A stretch of DNA of 10,002 nucleotides from Ruminococcus sp. (GCA_003446315.1 DMBA01000033.1:1-10002); one strand, 5' to 3'; counted from the stretch's first letter, positions 1-7,812 are shown. Notes: a model not told the origin generated them from the letters alone. A program made the numbers and translations.

Positions 1-760
1 CATCCGGTTCTGCGGCATTTGCGTCTGTTTCTTCCGCTTCCTCATCTGCATCCATATCCACGCGCCGTCCTTCGGAGTCATAAAGCCGGAGATGATTTGC
101 ACCGTAATATTGGTCACAAACGGCAGAAGTCATGGAAGTATCGGTATTTTCTTCTGCCTCGTTCTCATCCTCATCCGTGAGCATAGATTTCATTTCCAGC
201 AGCAGATAGCCGCCGGAGCAGCGTTCCTCTGCAAATTCCCGGATCATTTCAAGCTCCTGTTTTTTGAGGGAGCGTTTCGGAACATAGAGGAACTGTGCAG
301 AGATTTTGCCGTCCGCAAAGAGAAAGCCGCGTTCATTTTCATAGGCTTTCAGGCTCACAGTCGAGATGGTGGTGGTTGCGTCCTCGATCTCATCCGCATC
401 CATTTCCGCAAGCTCATTCTCAGAAAAGATCTCGATGGTCGAAATATGATGCGGAAAGAAAGCTGTTTCACGCCACTCGCCGAATTGCAGTTTATTTGCC
501 GCAATAAATTTCTTATTAGACGGCACGAAATAATAAAGCATTCCGACGATCAGCGCACCTGCGGCATAAAACAAAAACGTAATATTTTTGCCCCACAGGA
601 TAAACATGATTATGCAAATGACAGCGAGCACAGCGCAAATAATCATAGAAATGCGTCTGTCCCTGCCGCGTTCGGTTGCAAGATAAATGCGATAAACATC
701 TTCGAAATCACGGTCATTGAGTTTACTCTGCACATGCAGCAGTTTTTCTTCTTTCGCCAT
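1..760 (-). CDS. YcxB-like two-transmembrane protein, partial (C-terminus off the left edge)
   Basis: Translating leftward from the ATG at 758-760 gives an open frame of 253 codons that runs off the window edge. Residues about 38-56 and 61-78 are two hydrophobic helices separated by a short turn (GKNIT), so the protein is probably an inner-membrane hairpin. A soluble part follows, with a beta-rich stretch and FLYVPKRSLKKQEL at about 157-170, and then a strongly acidic low-complexity tail (about 195-253). This layout, with a late lYvPKr motif, resembles the YcxB-like family of uncharacterised Firmicutes proteins; that assignment is from memory of the family and moderate only. The start is well supported: AAAGGGG at 766-772 lies 5 nt upstream. 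The gene begins 15 bp after the gyrB stop and is probably co-transcribed with it. No catalytic motif is visible and no function should be inferred beyond membrane location. Confidence 0.8.
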   Translation of the reverse strand, partial: MAKEEKLLHVQSKLNDRDFEDVYRIYLATERGRDRRISMIICAVLAVICIIMFILWGKNITFLFYAAGALIVGMLYYFVPSNKKFIAANKLQFGEWRETAFFPHHISTIEIFSENELAEMDADEIEDATTTISTVSLKAYENERGFLFADGKISAQFLYVPKRSLKKQELEMIREFAEERCSGGYLLLEMKSMLTDEDENEAEENTDTSMTSAVCDQYYGANHLRLYDSEGRRVDMDADEEAEETDANAAEPD

Positions 761-775
761 GTTAGCCCCTTTGCA

Positions 776-2770
<1,995 letters not shown>

Positions 2771-2779
2771 TCAAAAAAA

Positions 2780-3034
2780 TCAAAACATTGTTTTCGCGCG
2801 TTTTTTCAGCGTAGAAACGGAAATCGACGAGATATAAGCAACTTCCTCGCCGTTTTCCATGCAGACCACAAAGCTCTTCGGCATTTCGGAAGAAACGTTG
2901 ACAGCTCTGCCTTCCTGCTCCAGCCGTTTGAGATACATTCTCGTATCCTGACCGATGGTCGTATTTTCGAGGTCAAACACACCGATCACGGTAGTATCGT
3001 TGATTGAGATCCGTTCACCGAGATGAATATACAT
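2780..3034 (-). CDS. remB: RemB/YaaB-family (DUF370) small regulatory protein
   Basis: The 84-residue protein begins MYIHLGERIS and ends STLKKRAKTMF. Both ends match the extracellular matrix regulator RemB (YaaB) family, which sits between recF and gyrB in many Firmicutes; B. subtilis RemB is about 81 residues. The middle (IGVFDLENTTIGQDTRMYLK, 17-36, and MPKSFVVC, 51-58) is the Clostridia flavour of the family. In B. subtilis the paralogue RemA is a DNA-binding activator of matrix genes and RemB acts in the same pathway; transferring that role here is inference. A GTG at 3047-3049 would extend the frame by five residues. I prefer the ATG at 3032-3034 because it restores the conserved MYIHLG start and leaves GGAG (3044-3047) at 9 nt. 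The gene starts 23 bp after the recF stop, within the dnaN-to-gyrB operon. Confidence 0.93.
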   Translation of the reverse strand: MYIHLGERISINDTTVIGVFDLENTTIGQDTRMYLKRLEQEGRAVNVSSEMPKSFVVCMENGEEVAYISSISVSTLKKRAKTMF

Positions 3035-3043
3035 ATTTTCGCA

Positions 3044-3047
3044 CTCC
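3044..3047 (-). promoter_or_regulatory. Ribosome binding site that decides the remB start
   Basis: GGAG on the minus strand lies 9 nt before the ATG at 3032-3034. It overlaps the upstream in-frame GTG (3047-3049), which therefore has no upstream Shine-Dalgarno of its own and is unlikely to be the start. Confidence 0.6.
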
Positions 3048-3057
3048 ACATGAAAAT

Positions 3058-4197
3058 TCAGTTTGCCTGACCGCGCTGCATCAGAACGCCGTTTTCCATA
3101 TCATAGATATTTCCGGCATTTGCTTGTTCCTTGCCGATCGCTTCCGGCTGACAGGTTGTCAGAAAGATCTGCATATCGCGGACGATATCATAGACCAGTT
3201 TTTGCCGCTGTGCATCCAGTTCACCCATGACATCATCCAGCAAAATGATCGGTGTTTCGTCCTTTTTCTCATAGAACACAGCAGCCTGACCGAGTTTCAG
3301 AACCAAAGCGGTGCTTTTCTGCTGTCCCTGCGAGCCGAATTCCTTCACGGAAAGCCCGCCGATCTTGCAGGAAAAATCATCTCTGCCCGCACCTTTTGCG
3401 GTAAATCCAAGCCGGATATCGTCATCCGCAGCAAGCTGGAGCTGTTCGAAGTAATATTTCTGCATATCGGCAGAAGGTTTATCGGGGATCTCGGAATTCC
3501 GGAACAAATTGGAGCGATAGCGCACAGCGAGTTTTTCCTTGCCGTCGGTCACACCGGCATAGAGCTGTTCACAGACGGCTGCAAGCTGCCGGATATAGGA
3601 AAAGCGCATGCAGGTCAATAAACTGCCGTGAGCCGCAAGCTGCAAATCCCAATCTGCCAGATCCCGTTTCCGGGCATTTCCGAGCTGGATCTGCTTCAAA
3701 ACGGCATTGCGCTGCGCCGTGATCTGTTCAAACCGCCGCAGACAGCCGAGCATTGCCGGCGTAAGCTGGGAGCCGCAAAGATCCATAAAAGCGCGGCGTT
3801 TTTCGGGGCCTGACCGAATCAGTTCCCGGTCATCCGGCGAAAAGATGACGCACTGAAACTGTGAAAACAGTCCGCCGCCGCCCTTCAGCGGAACGCCGTT
3901 GAGCAAAATTTTCTTTTGTTTGCCGTCACCGCGCGCGAGATGAAACTGGATCTCCTGTTCTCTGCGGCTGTCCCGAAAGCGGAGTTTCAGGTGCATGGCA
4001 GGCTGTTTGATCCGGATATAATCGCGTTCTTTTGCGCCGCGGAAGCTCCGGCAGCCGGTGCATGCCCAGATGGCTTCGAGCAGATTGGTTTTACCCTGCG
4101 CATTATTGCCGAGGATCAGGTTCAGATCCGGATGCGGCAGCAGATGCAGCGGCTCCAGATTCCGAAAGCCTTCCGCATCGACCGATAAAACGCGCAT
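3058..4197 (-). CDS. recF: DNA replication/repair protein RecF
   Basis: SMC-like ABC ATPase that binds gapped DNA with RecO and RecR and helps load RecA at stalled forks. At 379 residues it is of normal length. Visible motifs are the Walker A GNNAQGKT (30-37), the ABC signature SQGQQK (289-294), the Walker B IILLDD (317-322) followed by the D-loop GELD (325-328), and the QIFLTT strand (343-348). The N-terminus VDAEGFRNLEPL is the typical RecF opening. The ATG at 4195-4197 directly abuts the yaaA stop codon (TAAATG, zero spacing). No strong Shine-Dalgarno precedes it, only a purine-rich GAAGAAGAAA in the last codons of yaaA. Translational coupling to yaaA is therefore likely (inference). It sits in the dnaN-yaaA-recF-remB-gyrB operon. 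Confidence 0.97.
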   Translation of the reverse strand: MRVLSVDAEGFRNLEPLHLLPHPDLNLILGNNAQGKTNLLEAIWACTGCRSFRGAKERDYIRIKQPAMHLKLRFRDSRREQEIQFHLARGDGKQKKILLNGVPLKGGGGLFSQFQCVIFSPDDRELIRSGPEKRRAFMDLCGSQLTPAMLGCLRRFEQITAQRNAVLKQIQLGNARKRDLADWDLQLAAHGSLLTCMRFSYIRQLAAVCEQLYAGVTDGKEKLAVRYRSNLFRNSEIPDKPSADMQKYYFEQLQLAADDDIRLGFTAKGAGRDDFSCKIGGLSVKEFGSQGQQKSTALVLKLGQAAVFYEKKDETPIILLDDVMGELDAQRQKLVYDIVRDMQIFLTTCQPEAIGKEQANAGNIYDMENGVLMQRGQAN

Positions 4198-4431
4198 TTA
4201 CGTTTCTTCTTCGACGGGTGCGCTGACCGTGACCTCATATTTGTCCACAGTGACCACATCCCCGTTGCGGATTTTCTTTCCGCGCATTGTACAAACCTCA
4301 CCGTTGACCTTGACAGCACCGCCCTGGATCAGGCTTTTTGCAAATCCGCCGGTATCGGTCAGACCTGCGAGTTTCAGGAGCTGTTCGAGCTTAATAAACG
4401 GCGTATGGATGGAAGTTGTCATTTTTTCCAT
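4198..4431 (-). CDS. yaaA: S4-domain protein YaaA (RNA-binding-like)
   Basis: A 77-residue protein consisting essentially of one S4 domain: [13 protein letters not shown] (12-24), [12 protein letters not shown] (27-38), VKVNGEV (40-46) and [11 protein letters not shown] (50-60). S4 domains bind structured RNA, and members between dnaN and recF are named YaaA in B. subtilis (about 71 residues). The real RNA target is not established, although a role in ribosome assembly has been proposed for the family. The frame extends upstream to a TTG at 4458, but I chose the ATG at 4429-4431 because GAGGGG (4442-4447) lies 10 nt before it and the length then fits the family. The C-terminal tail is acidic (APVEEET). 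The gene lies 30 bp after dnaN and ends exactly at the recF start. Confidence 0.92.
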   Translation of the reverse strand: MEKMTTSIHTPFIKLEQLLKLAGLTDTGGFAKSLIQGGAVKVNGEVCTMRGKKIRNGDVVTVDKYEVTVSAPVEEET

Positions 4432-4441
4432 GATCCGCATT

Positions 4442-4447
4442 CCCCTC
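4442..4447 (-). promoter_or_regulatory. Ribosome binding site that decides the yaaA start
   Basis: GAGGGG on the minus strand stands 10 nt before the ATG at 4429-4431. An earlier in-frame ATG (4438-4440) would have only a 1-nt spacing, and the TTG at 4458 lies upstream of the site, so both are less likely starts. Confidence 0.6.
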
Positions 4448-4461
4448 ACAAGAATCAAAAA

Positions 4462-5571
4462 TTATCTGCGTACCTGAACCGGCATAATAATGGCGATGGA
4501 GCCGTCGCCGTCCGCTTCCATAATTTTCACGGCACGGTCGGAAGCCGTCAGGAACAATCTGACTTTATCGCCCTGCACAGCACGAACGGCATCGAGCAGA
4601 TAGCGATTATTGAAGCCGATGACAAGTTTTTCGCCGGTCATATCGCAGCTCAGGGAGTCATCCACGCTTCCCACGACATTCTGGCAGCTAATGAGCACTC
4701 TGTCATCCTCAAACTGGAAGCGAACCGGAGTTTTATTTTTCTCACTGATGAGCAGACCGCAGCGATCGAGGCTTTCGGTCAGTTCCCGGCGATTCAGGAG
4801 CACTTCTGTTTTTGCGCTGTCCGGGATACTGCGGCGATAATTGATAAACTCACCGGCAAGCAGTCTGGTATAGACCGTATAATTCTGAATATCGAACATT
4901 GCATGATGCTGGTCAAGGCGGATCACGCAAGGCTTTTCATTTTTCTCATCATCTGTCAGCAAATGCTGGATCTCGCGCAGGGCTTTTGCAGGCACGACAA
5001 ATTTCATCGGTTCCTGACCGGGCAGCGGTTCTGTCCGGAGCGCCATGCGATAGTTGTCGAGTGCAACGATATTGAGCATGCCGTCTGCCATTTCGATGAG
5101 TTCGCCGGTAAAGATGGGTTTTGTTTCATCGAGGGAAACGGCATAGATGGTCTGGTCGATCATGCTGCGCAGGAGATTCTGCGGGATGACCGCGCCCTGT
5201 TCCTGTTCAATTTCAGGCAGATCGGGATATTCCTCTGCATTCATGCCGGCAAGCTGACAGGATGTTTCGCCGCCTGTGATGGTAATTTTGAGATGGCTGT
5301 CCGTTTCGATGCAAAGCGGGCCTTCCGGCATTCTGCGCACGATCTCGGCAAAGAGTCTGCTTTCAGCCAGAAGAACGCCTTCTTCCTCGATCGCAGCAGG
5401 GATCGCAGTACGGATGCCCAGTTCCAGATCATAGCCGGTCAAAGCGAGTTCTTGTCCGGCAGCCTGCAAACGAATAGAACCAAGTGCTTCCATTGGTGTT
5501 TTCGCACTTGCAGCTTTTGCCACATTGGGAAGCACCTCATAGAGATCAGATTTCTGACAGGTAAATTTCAT
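4462..5571 (-). CDS. dnaN: DNA polymerase III beta subunit (sliding clamp)
   Basis: Ring-shaped dimeric clamp that tethers the replicative polymerase and binds many repair partners. At 369 residues it fits the family's three repeated clamp domains (roughly 1-125, 126-245 and 246-369). Recognisable pieces are MKFTCQKSDLYEVL at the N-terminus, GYDLELGIR (46-54), AEEYPDLP (112-119), ALDNYRMALR (170-179, the family's DGxRLA-like strand) and the C-terminal IAIIMPVQVRR, which carries the conserved IMP strand next to the partner-binding pocket. The start is the ATG at 5569-5571 with AAAGGA (5582-5587) 10 nt upstream. It is the first gene of the leftward operon after the predicted origin and is separated from dnaA by 566 bp. 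Transcription could come from dnaA readthrough or from a weak local promoter (see 5912-5939). Confidence 0.98.
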   Translation of the reverse strand: MKFTCQKSDLYEVLPNVAKAASAKTPMEALGSIRLQAAGQELALTGYDLELGIRTAIPAAIEEEGVLLAESRLFAEIVRRMPEGPLCIETDSHLKITITGGETSCQLAGMNAEEYPDLPEIEQEQGAVIPQNLLRSMIDQTIYAVSLDETKPIFTGELIEMADGMLNIVALDNYRMALRTEPLPGQEPMKFVVPAKALREIQHLLTDDEKNEKPCVIRLDQHHAMFDIQNYTVYTRLLAGEFINYRRSIPDSAKTEVLLNRRELTESLDRCGLLISEKNKTPVRFQFEDDRVLISCQNVVGSVDDSLSCDMTGEKLVIGFNNRYLLDAVRAVQGDKVRLFLTASDRAVKIMEADGDGSIAIIMPVQVRR

Positions 5572-5617
5572 TTTGGATAAATCCTTTCCAGTGTTCCATC
5601 CGGAGACACAGCTTTTT

Positions 5618-5649
5618 CGCGGGCATCAGTTTTGCACATTGCACCCGCG
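5618..5649. repeat. GC-rich inverted repeat between the unwinding region and dnaN
   Basis: CGCGGG (5618-5623) and CCCGCG (5644-5649) are perfect 6-bp arms separated by 20 nt, immediately beside the AT-rich block. In dnaN mRNA they could form a leader hairpin. No U-tract follows on either strand, so it is not an intrinsic terminator. It may simply be a GC-rich border to the unwinding element. Confidence 0.4.
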
Positions 5650-5650
5650 C

Positions 5651-5681
5651 TATATATAGGCAGAATAAAATAAAATAAAAA
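5651..5681. other. Predicted DNA unwinding element (AT-rich)
   Basis: The plus strand reads TATATATA, a short GGCAG interruption, then A/T only apart from the final base context (AATAAAATAAAATAAAAA type). It is the most AT-biased run of the spacer and follows directly after the trinucleotide element when read from dnaA towards dnaN. This matches the box - trinucleotide - AT-rich order of the B. subtilis origin. A TATATA here could also serve as a -10 for dnaN, but no convincing -35 precedes it. Confidence 0.6.
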
Positions 5682-5717
5682 CAGCAGTCACAGTAGAGTC
5701 TGTGGAATTGTTGAACG
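5682..5717 (-). promoter_or_regulatory. Basal-unwinding-system-like element: two DnaA-box-like 9-mers plus DnaA-trio-like repeats
   Basis: Read on the minus strand, CGTTCAACA (5709-5717) is followed with a one-base overlap by AATTCCACA (5701-5709). Then come GACT and five trinucleotides CTA CTG TGA CTG CTG (5696 down to 5682), leading into T-rich sequence. In B. subtilis (from memory) the last box is followed by GGCC, CTA-type trinucleotides and then an AT-rich stretch, so the CCACA-GRCYCTACT layout lines up closely. On the complementary strand four of the five units keep A in the middle position, as the DnaA-trio consensus requires. The boxes themselves are weak matches. This is an inference by analogy. 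Confidence 0.6.
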
Positions 5718-5877
5718 CATTTTCTTCCCCCGCGATTTCTCTTGATTTTACCGCAAAAAATGGCAATCAGAAATTACCATCCTTTTCCACCCGGGTATTT
5801 TGAAGGAATCGGGAAAAGTGGAAAACCAAAGGTTACAAACACGCGAGGGTGGAAAACGTGGAAGTCACGGGAAAAAT

Positions 5878-5890
5878 TGTTGAAAACTCG
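5878..5890 (-). repeat. 13-bp direct repeat, copy 1, with DnaA-box-like TTTTCAACA
   Basis: The plus strand TGTTGAAAACTCG here recurs exactly at 6003-6015. Read on the minus strand the first nine bases are TTTTCAACA (5878-5886), one base from TTTTCCACA. A related TTTTCAACT lies at 5980-5988 on the plus strand. Confidence 0.6.
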
Positions 5891-5911
5891 GTTGAAATTG
5901 TGAATACAGGG

Positions 5912-5939
5912 AGTATATTCCGGGTTTTTCCACATCCAA
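5912..5939 (-). promoter_or_regulatory. Weak candidate promoter for the dnaN operon, overlapping a DnaA box
   Basis: On the minus strand TTGGAT (5934-5939) and TATACT (5912-5917) are separated by 16 bp. The -10 matches five of six consensus bases and the -35 only the TTG. The spacer contains the best DnaA-box-like sequence (5926-5934), so DnaA binding would occlude it. The predicted leader would be over 300 nt long. Weak evidence. Confidence 0.25.
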
Positions 5940-6002
5940 GGGGTGGAAAAACGCAAAAACCTTGAAAATACGATGCGGGTTTTCAACTTTTTATTCAACA
6001 CC

Positions 6003-6015
6003 TGTTGAAAACTCG
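6003..6015 (-). repeat. 13-bp direct repeat, copy 2, half of a small palindrome
   Basis: Second exact copy of TGTTGAAAACTCG, 125 bp from the first. Its start also forms an inverted repeat with the preceding bases: TTCAACA (5994-6000), CC, TGTTGAA (6003-6009), so two TTCAACA half-sites face each other 2 bp apart. This could be a paired binding site for DnaA or another origin protein. Confidence 0.5.
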
Positions 6016-6118
6016 AAAATCAGAACAAACGCTCTCTGTAACGATTCTGTAAATTTTCCAATACGTTGAATTTTGGAATTTCGACAAAATTTGAACGAAT
6101 CAGACAACTGCACAAAGA

Positions 6119-6127
6119 AGTGGAAAA
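6119..6127 (-). promoter_or_regulatory. DnaA-box-like site just downstream of dnaA
   Basis: TTTTCCACT on the minus strand, about 10 bp past the dnaA stop codon. It is an outlying member of the TTTTCCAC family found at 5783-5950 and marks the dnaA-side edge of the predicted origin. Confidence 0.45.
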
Positions 6128-6137
6128 ATCTTGCAGT

Positions 6138-7511
6138 TTATTTTCCGGAACCGTCACGAATGGTTTTGGTGATAGACTCGATTGCATCACGAAGGTTGGT
6201 ATCCTTCTTGATATTTTTCTCGACATACTTGACCGCATATACTATAGTAGAGTGGTCACGGTTGCCGAATTCCTCGCCGATGGAAGCGAGTGTCATCTGT
6301 GTGATCTCATGCACGAGATAAATCGCAACTTTTCTGGCGTTCGAGATCTGCTGGGAGCGTTTTTTGGAACGGATATCCTCAGCGGTGACACCATAGAGAT
6401 TGGAAACTTCCTGAATGATATTCTCAACGGTGACAGGAGTCGGCTGTTCATCCGTGAGGATATCCCGAATGACGCTCTGCGCCATGGAGATGGAAGGATT
6501 GGAGTCCGCGAGTGATTTCAGGGCTTTGAGGCGCTTGACAGCACCTTCGAGCTGACGAATATTGGTTTTGAGCCGGTTTGCGATAAATTCCGCGACATCG
6601 TCAGGGATAAAGAGATCGAGCAATTCTGCTTTCCGGCGAATAATGGCAACACGGGTTTCGAAGTCCGGCATCGAGATATCGGTAATCAGACCGGATTCAA
6701 AACGGGTGCGGATTCTGTCTTCGAGAATTTTGATATCCTTGGGAGGACGGTCAGAGGTCAGAACGATCTGTTTTCCGGCAGCATGCAGGATATTGAAGGT
6801 ATGGAAAAATTCTTCCTGCGTGGATTCCTTGCCGCTGATAAACTGGATATCATCGACGAGCAAAACATCTGCGGAACGATATTTTTCATGGAATTTGGAT
6901 GTGTCTTTTTTCTGGCTGATGGCTTCAATCAGTTCATTTGCGAAAGTTTCGCCGGTCACATAAATGATTTTGAGGTTCGGGTCACGCTTTTTCATCTCAT
7001 GCGAGATCGCAGTCAGCAGGTGCGTTTTTCCCAGACCGGACGGGCCGTAAATGAACAGCGGGTTATAGGTATTGCCGTTGCCGTCACCTCTTGCGATGCT
7101 GGTACATGCAGCATAGGCGAACTGGTTCGAGCCGCCGACAATAAAGGTATCGAAGGTATAGGCATATTCGCCTGCCTTGGTTGTATCTTCGAGTGCATCT
7201 GCGGTTTTCTGGTCTTGCGCAGCAGCCGTTGCAGTATCGTCATTTTCTTCCTGCACAATGAGCCGGAGCGAGACAGGGAACCCCAGAATCTGCGCAAAGC
7301 CTTCTTTCAGCAGATTCTCATAATTATTGGTCACAACGGTGCGCTGAAAATCCGAAGCACAGTAAAAAACAGCGTCTGAACCTTCCAGACGCGCTGGTCT
7401 TAGTTTATCCAGCCATAGTTTTCTTGCAGTATCGCCGATTTTTCCGCTGCTTGTGCAGTAGTCCTTTACTGCTTCAAACACTTCCTCAAAGGAATTCACG
7501 ATTCTGTTCAC
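6138..7511 (-). CDS. dnaA: Chromosomal replication initiator protein DnaA
   Basis: AAA+ ATPase that binds DnaA boxes, opens oriC and helps load the helicase. The 457-residue protein has an N-terminal interaction domain (about 1-87), a short Ala/Asp/Thr-rich linker (about 88-115), the AAA+ domain with Walker A GPSGLGKT (156-163), Walker B LLVDDIQF (217-224) and the RIRTRF arginine-finger region (266-271), and the DNA-binding domain with the DnaA signature FGNRDHSTIVYA (415-426). The start is uncertain. The GTG at 7509-7511 has AAAGAGG (7514-7520) only 2 nt upstream, whereas a second in-frame GTG (7497-7499) gives the more family-like MNSFEEVF but a 14-nt spacing. An in-frame TAG at 7521-7523 excludes any earlier start. 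Transcription should come from the promoter at 7622-7650. The gene is transcribed towards the predicted unwinding site, as in B. subtilis. Confidence 0.98.
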   Translation of the reverse strand: MNRIVNSFEEVFEAVKDYCTSSGKIGDTARKLWLDKLRPARLEGSDAVFYCASDFQRTVVTNNYENLLKEGFAQILGFPVSLRLIVQEENDDTATAAAQDQKTADALEDTTKAGEYAYTFDTFIVGGSNQFAYAACTSIARGDGNGNTYNPLFIYGPSGLGKTHLLTAISHEMKKRDPNLKIIYVTGETFANELIEAISQKKDTSKFHEKYRSADVLLVDDIQFISGKESTQEEFFHTFNILHAAGKQIVLTSDRPPKDIKILEDRIRTRFESGLITDISMPDFETRVAIIRRKAELLDLFIPDDVAEFIANRLKTNIRQLEGAVKRLKALKSLADSNPSISMAQSVIRDILTDEQPTPVTVENIIQEVSNLYGVTAEDIRSKKRSQQISNARKVAIYLVHEITQMTLASIGEEFGNRDHSTIVYAVKYVEKNIKKDTNLRDAIESITKTIRDGSGK

Positions 7512-7563
7512 ATCCTCTTTCTATTCTTTCGATAATAATTTTGATGTCGCCGTTTCAACACAC

Positions 7564-7602
7564 AAATCGGTTCAAATTTTGATGCATTTGACCGAAATCG
7601 GT
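7564..7602. repeat. Repeat-rich segment in the dnaA leader
   Basis: AAATCGGT occurs as a direct repeat (7564-7571 and 7595-7602). CGGTTCAAAT (7568-7577) and ATTTGACCG (7585-7593) form an imperfect inverted repeat with one bulged base. ACCGA (7591-7595) and TCGGT (7598-7602) form a small palindrome. All lie downstream of the predicted dnaA promoter, so they would be in the 5' leader, as an operator or as alternative RNA hairpins. No known riboswitch is recognised. Confidence 0.4.
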
Positions 7603-7621
7603 GCAGTCGTATACACGATAT

Positions 7622-7650
7622 ATTATAGCATAATGGAAAGATAATTTCAA
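7622..7650 (-). promoter_or_regulatory. Sigma-A promoter of dnaA (extended -10)
   Basis: On the minus strand TTGAAA (7645-7650) and a perfect TATAAT (7622-7627) are separated by 17 bp, with TGC immediately before the -10 giving an extended -10. Transcription would start near 7615, leaving a leader of about 105 nt before the dnaA GTG. Confidence 0.85.
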
Positions 7651-7812
7651 GCCGTATGTACAATCCTTGTAGGAATAAACAAAACACTGCGTTGTATCTG
7701 CGGGCTTTTTCAACAAGCGGATTCTGAACCGGAAAAACGCCGGAAGGGACGTTTGCGGAGTCAATTTCGGCATACAGGAAATGACTCTATTATATATAGT
7801 ATATTGCAAGCG

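Larger units (their letters stand above)
5783..5950. promoter_or_regulatory. Cluster of non-canonical DnaA boxes (TTTTCCAC family)
   Basis: Five 9-mers of the form TTTTCCAC[A/C/T] lie here: 5783-5791 (+, ending C), 5817-5825 (-, ending T), 5848-5856 (-, ending C), 5926-5934 (+, ending A; the best match to TTWTNCACA) and 5942-5950 (-, ending C). The repetition of the same 8-mer in both orientations within 170 bp is far above what is seen elsewhere in the window and fits the DnaA-binding part of oriC. Confidence 0.65.
5572..6137. other. oriC: Predicted chromosomal replication origin (oriC) between dnaA and dnaN
   Basis: This 566-bp stretch has no credible gene. It lies where B. subtilis carries its unwinding site, between dnaA and dnaN. 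It holds repeated TTTTCCAC- and TTTTCAAC-type 9-mers on both strands, a 13-bp direct repeat, a tandem box plus trinucleotide element (5682-5717) and an AT-rich block (5651-5681). No exact canonical TTATCCACA box occurs in it. The dnaN Shine-Dalgarno is at 5582-5587. No intrinsic terminator is visible after dnaA: the inverted arms AACTGCA (6106-6112) and TGCAGTT (6132-6138) have a 19-nt loop and no U-tract. Confidence 0.88.

Noticed and set aside
4405..5580. 391-codon plus-strand open frame opposite dnaN
   Set aside because: It is antisense to an unmistakable dnaN; the long frame is a by-product of codon bias on the opposite strand, with no ribosome site or recognisable domain.
5774..6001. 75-codon minus-strand open frame in the dnaA-dnaN spacer
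   Set aside because: It covers the DnaA-box cluster, with low-complexity phrases generated by repeated TTTTCCAC sequence and no family resemblance. Origin sequence is the better explanation.
6106..6138. AACTGCA/TGCAGTT inverted repeat at the end of dnaA as a terminator
   Set aside because: 7-bp arms with a 19-nt loop and no U-tract; one arm includes the stop codon region and the loop holds a DnaA-like box.
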